Origin: Bdellovibrionales bacterium
GTDB lineage: Bacteria > Bdellovibrionota > Bdellovibrionia > Bdellovibrionales > JAMPXM01
Assembly: GCA_005808505.1 (NCBI GenBank)
Contig: SYLX01000140.1
Span: forward strand, 1 to 44,218
Direction: 5' to 3'
DNA length: 44,218 nt
Part shown: positions 41,659 to 44,218 of the stretch, in pieces
How the letters are laid out: each line of letters opens with the position of its first letter
Numbering within the stretch: position 1 is the stretch's first letter
Program-made: the position numbers and the translations under genes
The notes under the pieces: generated by a model
Seen by the model: the letters and a program-made list of their open reading frames with translations, nothing else
Told to the model about the DNA's origin: nothing
Databases searched by the model: none

Positions 41659-42654
41659 ATGAAACACAATCTGGATGCGGTCGTAAGCGTGTCATCTTCA
41701 ATAGAACAAGCCAAAATCCCTGCTCGCTCTCAGCTAGCGCCGAAATCACTCGTGTACTCAAAGAGTGGGCGCGGGCTCGTCAGGAAGATCAGAGAAAAGG
41801 TTATTGAGTTCATTTTGTTTCTGGCAGCGTTCATGTCGGTGCTCGTGACCGTCGGAATCGCGGCGATCTTGATTTCAGAATCGATTCCCTTCTTTAAAGA
41901 AGTTTCCCTTCGACAGTTCATCACCGATGTTGAATGGACACCACTTTTTGCCGAGGCTCGCTACGGCATTCGTCCCCTTCTCGCGGGAACTTTAGTAACA
42001 ACATTCGTTGCGCTCTTCGTGGCGATTCCGGTTGGTTCAATCGCCGCCATTTATTTAAGTGAATATGCCCCCGCGCGCGTCCGGGAAATCGTAAAACCCG
42101 TACTTGAATTACTCAGCGCCGTGCCTACAGTAGTTTACGGCTACTTTGCGCTCCTTTTCGTGACTCCCGCATTGCAAAAGCTGATGCCTGAACTTCCGGG
42201 CTTCAATATGTTGAGTGCCGGTCTTGTCATGGGCGTGATGATCATTCCTTACGTCAGCTCACTAAGCGAAGATGCCATGCGCTCGGTTCCGATGTACCTC
42301 CGCGAAGGTTCCTACGCGATGGGTGCAACGCGATTGCAAACGGCACTCAGCGTGGTCGTCCCTTCCGCTTTCTCCGGGATCACGGCAGCCTATATCCTCG
42401 CGATTTCGCGAGCCGTCGGCGAAACCATGATCGTTGCGATCGCGGCCGGCATGCAGCCGACTCTGACGCTTAACCCTCTCGATTCGGCGTCGACCATCAC
42501 GGCCTATATCGTTCAAGTCAGCATGGGAGATCTTCCTCACGGAAGTATCGGTTACCAAACCATCTTTGCGGCGGGCCTCACGCTTCTTTTGATGACCCTT
42601 CTTTTCAACGTCATTGGTCATTTCATGAGAAAGCGTTTCCGGGAGACATACTAA
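41659..42654 (+). CDS. pstC: Phosphate ABC transporter permease PstC
   Basis: A 331-aa inner-membrane permease. After a 45-residue cytosolic N-terminus come six membrane helices. The EAA-type loop is REGSYAMGATRLQTALSVVVP, preceding the last helices; LSAVPTVVYGYFAL is the PstC family motif. It forms the channel with PstA. GGAG lies 9 nt before ATG 41659; an in-frame start at 41635 would add eight residues. The pstC stop lies 2 bp before pstA. Confidence 0.95.
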   Translation: MKHNLDAVVSVSSSIEQAKIPARSQLAPKSLVYSKSGRGLVRKIREKVIEFILFLAAFMSVLVTVGIAAILISESIPFFKEVSLRQFITDVEWTPLFAEARYGIRPLLAGTLVTTFVALFVAIPVGSIAAIYLSEYAPARVREIVKPVLELLSAVPTVVYGYFALLFVTPALQKLMPELPGFNMLSAGLVMGVMIIPYVSSLSEDAMRSVPMYLREGSYAMGATRLQTALSVVVPSAFSGITAAYILAISRAVGETMIVAIAAGMQPTLTLNPLDSASTITAYIVQVSMGDLPHGSIGYQTIFAAGLTLLLMTLLFNVIGHFMRKRFRETY

Positions 42655-42656
42655 TC

Positions 42657-43565
42657 GTGAAACCGATTGAATCCGTTATTCGCAAACAGAAGTTTTACGA
42701 TCGGGCCTTCTCGCTCGTTAGCCTCCTTGCGCTCGCGGGCGCACTTCTGATTCTCATGGTTCTCATCGGCGATATCATCGGCCGCGGCGTTCCTCGCTTG
42801 AGCTGGGAGTTTATGACCAACTTTCCATCGCGCTTTGCGGAGCGTGCCGGAATTCTCTCCGCATGGGTCGGAAGTCTTCTAGTGATGTTCGTGACGGCTC
42901 TTTGCGCGATTCCGCTCGGAATTGCCGCCGGTCTCTACCTTGAAGAGTACGCGCCGAAAAATCGGCTCACGACACTAATTGAGATCAACATCTCAAACCT
43001 CGCGGGTGTTCCTTCGATCATTTTTGGACTCTTGGCGCTTGGTCTTTTCGTTTACAAGATGTCGCTTGGCCAGAGTGTTTTGACAGCAGGGCTCACACTC
43101 GGCCTTCTTGTTTTGCCGATTATCATCGTGACGACTCGCGAGGCGATTCGAGCGATTCCGCTCCACATTCGCGAGGCCGCATTCGGCGTCGGCGCAACCA
43201 AGTGGCAAGTTGTGCGCGACCACGTTCTGCCGTATTCGACCGGTGGGATCTTGACTGGCGTCATCATCGCGCTCTCGCGGGCCATCGGGGAAACGGCGCC
43301 GCTGATCACGGTCGGAGCCCTCACCTTCATCGCGTTTTTGCCGACACCTCCAATTTCGGTAGAAGCACCTTATGTTTCCATGAAGTGGATTATGGATCCC
43401 TTCACGGTCATGCCGATTCAAATGTTCAACTGGGTGTCACGCCCGCAGGAAGAGTTTCACGTCAACGCCGCGGCCGCCGGTGTCGTTTTGCTGGCGATCA
43501 CCCTTTCTTTGAACGCCGTTGCCATCTTCGTTCGTTTGCGTTTCCGCAAGCGGATCAAGTGGTGA
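42657..43565 (+). CDS. pstA: Phosphate ABC transporter permease PstA
   Basis: A 302-aa inner-membrane permease, partner of PstC. Six hydrophobic segments. Family motifs: [19 protein letters not shown], the EAA loop [21 protein letters not shown], and [17 protein letters not shown] near residue 205. GTG start with GGGAG upstream, 2 bp after the pstC stop, hence coupled. Followed by pstB after 16 bp. Confidence 0.95.
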   Translation: MKPIESVIRKQKFYDRAFSLVSLLALAGALLILMVLIGDIIGRGVPRLSWEFMTNFPSRFAERAGILSAWVGSLLVMFVTALCAIPLGIAAGLYLEEYAPKNRLTTLIEINISNLAGVPSIIFGLLALGLFVYKMSLGQSVLTAGLTLGLLVLPIIIVTTREAIRAIPLHIREAAFGVGATKWQVVRDHVLPYSTGGILTGVIIALSRAIGETAPLITVGALTFIAFLPTPPISVEAPYVSMKWIMDPFTVMPIQMFNWVSRPQEEFHVNAAAAGVVLLAITLSLNAVAIFVRLRFRKRIKW

Positions 43566-43581
43566 GAGAAGGATAACATCG

Positions 43582-44218
43582 ATGTCGACCCAAGCTGCGG
43601 TTAGCGCCGCGACTCACAAAATCAAAGCCCAGGTTCGGAATCTCGATTTCCATTACGGTGCTCACAAAGCCCTTAAGACCATCAATTTGGAAATTCCTGA
43701 GAAGCAGGTCGTAGCCCTTATCGGCCCATCGGGTTGCGGTAAGACAACGCTTCTTCGTTGCTTTAACCGCATGCACGACCTCTATGCGTCTAACAGCTAC
43801 TCGGGCGAGATCATCCTTCAACCCGATAATGTGAATGTCCTCGATAAGCGCGTCGATCCCATCGAAGTGCGGATGCGGATTTCAATGGTGTTCCAGAAAC
43901 CGAATCCATTCCCGAAATCGATTTTCGAGAATGTGGCTTATGGTCTCAGAGTTCGAGGCATTAGGCGCCGCAGCATCCTCGAGGAACATGTGGAACGAGC
44001 CCTGCGTTCGGCTGCTCTGTGGGACGAGGTTAAAGATCGACTTCATGCCGTTGCCTTCAACCTCTCGGGCGGTCAACAACAGCGGCTCTGTATCGCAAGG
44101 GCGCTCGCTATTAGTCCTGAACTAGTTTTGTTTGATGAGCCGACGTCGGCGTTGGACCCGATCGCAACGGCAAAAATCGAAGAGTTGATGAACGAACTGA
44201 AAAAAGACGTCAGCATCA
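43582..44218 (+). CDS. pstB: Phosphate ABC transporter ATPase PstB (cut by window end)
   Basis: The first 212 codons of the ATP-binding subunit that powers phosphate import. Walker A is [17 protein letters not shown], typical of PstB; the Q-loop [18 protein letters not shown], the signature [15 protein letters not shown] and Walker [14 protein letters not shown] are all present. The D-loop follows; the switch His and end lie beyond the window. AAGGA precedes the ATG. phoU, if present, would lie downstream. Confidence 0.96.
   Translation, partial: MSTQAAVSAATHKIKAQVRNLDFHYGAHKALKTINLEIPEKQVVALIGPSGCGKTTLLRCFNRMHDLYASNSYSGEIILQPDNVNVLDKRVDPIEVRMRISMVFQKPNPFPKSIFENVAYGLRVRGIRRRSILEEHVERALRSAALWDEVKDRLHAVAFNLSGGQQQRLCIARALAISPELVLFDEPTSALDPIATAKIEELMNELKKDVSI

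Overview
The window is chromosomal DNA of a Gram-negative bacterium. Gene content (tilS-ftsH, class II FBPase, YceD, pgsA, pst operon, many secreted proteins without clear relatives) would fit a Bdellovibrionota or related delta-proteobacterial lineage. This placement is inference, not proof. It splits into three parts.

Left flank, 1-12,922: core genes. ftsH (cut by the window edge) and tilS; a secreted coiled-coil protein; a small operon with a zinc-ribbon protein, a Coq10/START-type protein and an acidic helical protein; glpX; a YbgC-type thioesterase; a small lipoprotein; yceD; a dienelactone hydrolase convergent with a GNAT acetyltransferase; a likely structured RNA or leader on the minus strand at about 9,040-9,340 with a 16-codon uORF; a cytosolic helical protein; a secreted SRPBCC plus beta-propeller fusion; pgsA; and tRNA-Gly(GCC) with a clear promoter.

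Genomic island, 12,923-32,358: about 19.4 kb inserted in the 3' half of tRNA-Gly. The last 57 bp spanning the tRNA end (12,923-12,979) recur exactly at 32,302-32,358, giving attL and attR. A tyrosine recombinase and an HTH/excisionase-like gene lie just inside attL. Both ends carry GGTCACCA repeats, mostly on an 11-bp phase, that look like recombinase arm sites. The cargo is a copper (possibly also silver) handling system: two multicopper oxidases (one fused to an outer-membrane-barrel-like C-terminus), a CsoR repressor, a CueR activator, a Cu+-exporting P1B ATPase with YHS and heavy-metal-binding N-termini, an ECF sigma factor with a membrane partner, an outer-membrane-type protein, a periplasmic HMA chaperone, a MerT-like membrane protein, a TRASH-type protein, a Cys-rich Csp-like copper store, two DUF305 proteins and a haem-binding protein. 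Four CueR-like promoter dyads indicate a shared regulon. At the attR end lie a replication-relaxation family gene and a 183-bp long inverted repeat.

Right flank, 32,359-44,218: an HExxH protein, a DUF4031 protein, a small secreted protein, a VOC protein, a methyl-accepting chemotaxis protein, secreted proteins including an M15/extensin-like peptidase, a low-complexity lipoprotein, and the phosphate uptake operon pstS-pstC-pstA-pstB (pstB cut by the window end).

A working model for the island: the ATPase moves Cu+ from cytosol to periplasm; Csp-like and DUF305 proteins buffer it; the oxidases convert Cu+ to Cu2+ in the periplasm or at the outer membrane; CueR, CsoR and possibly the ECF sigma factor set expression.
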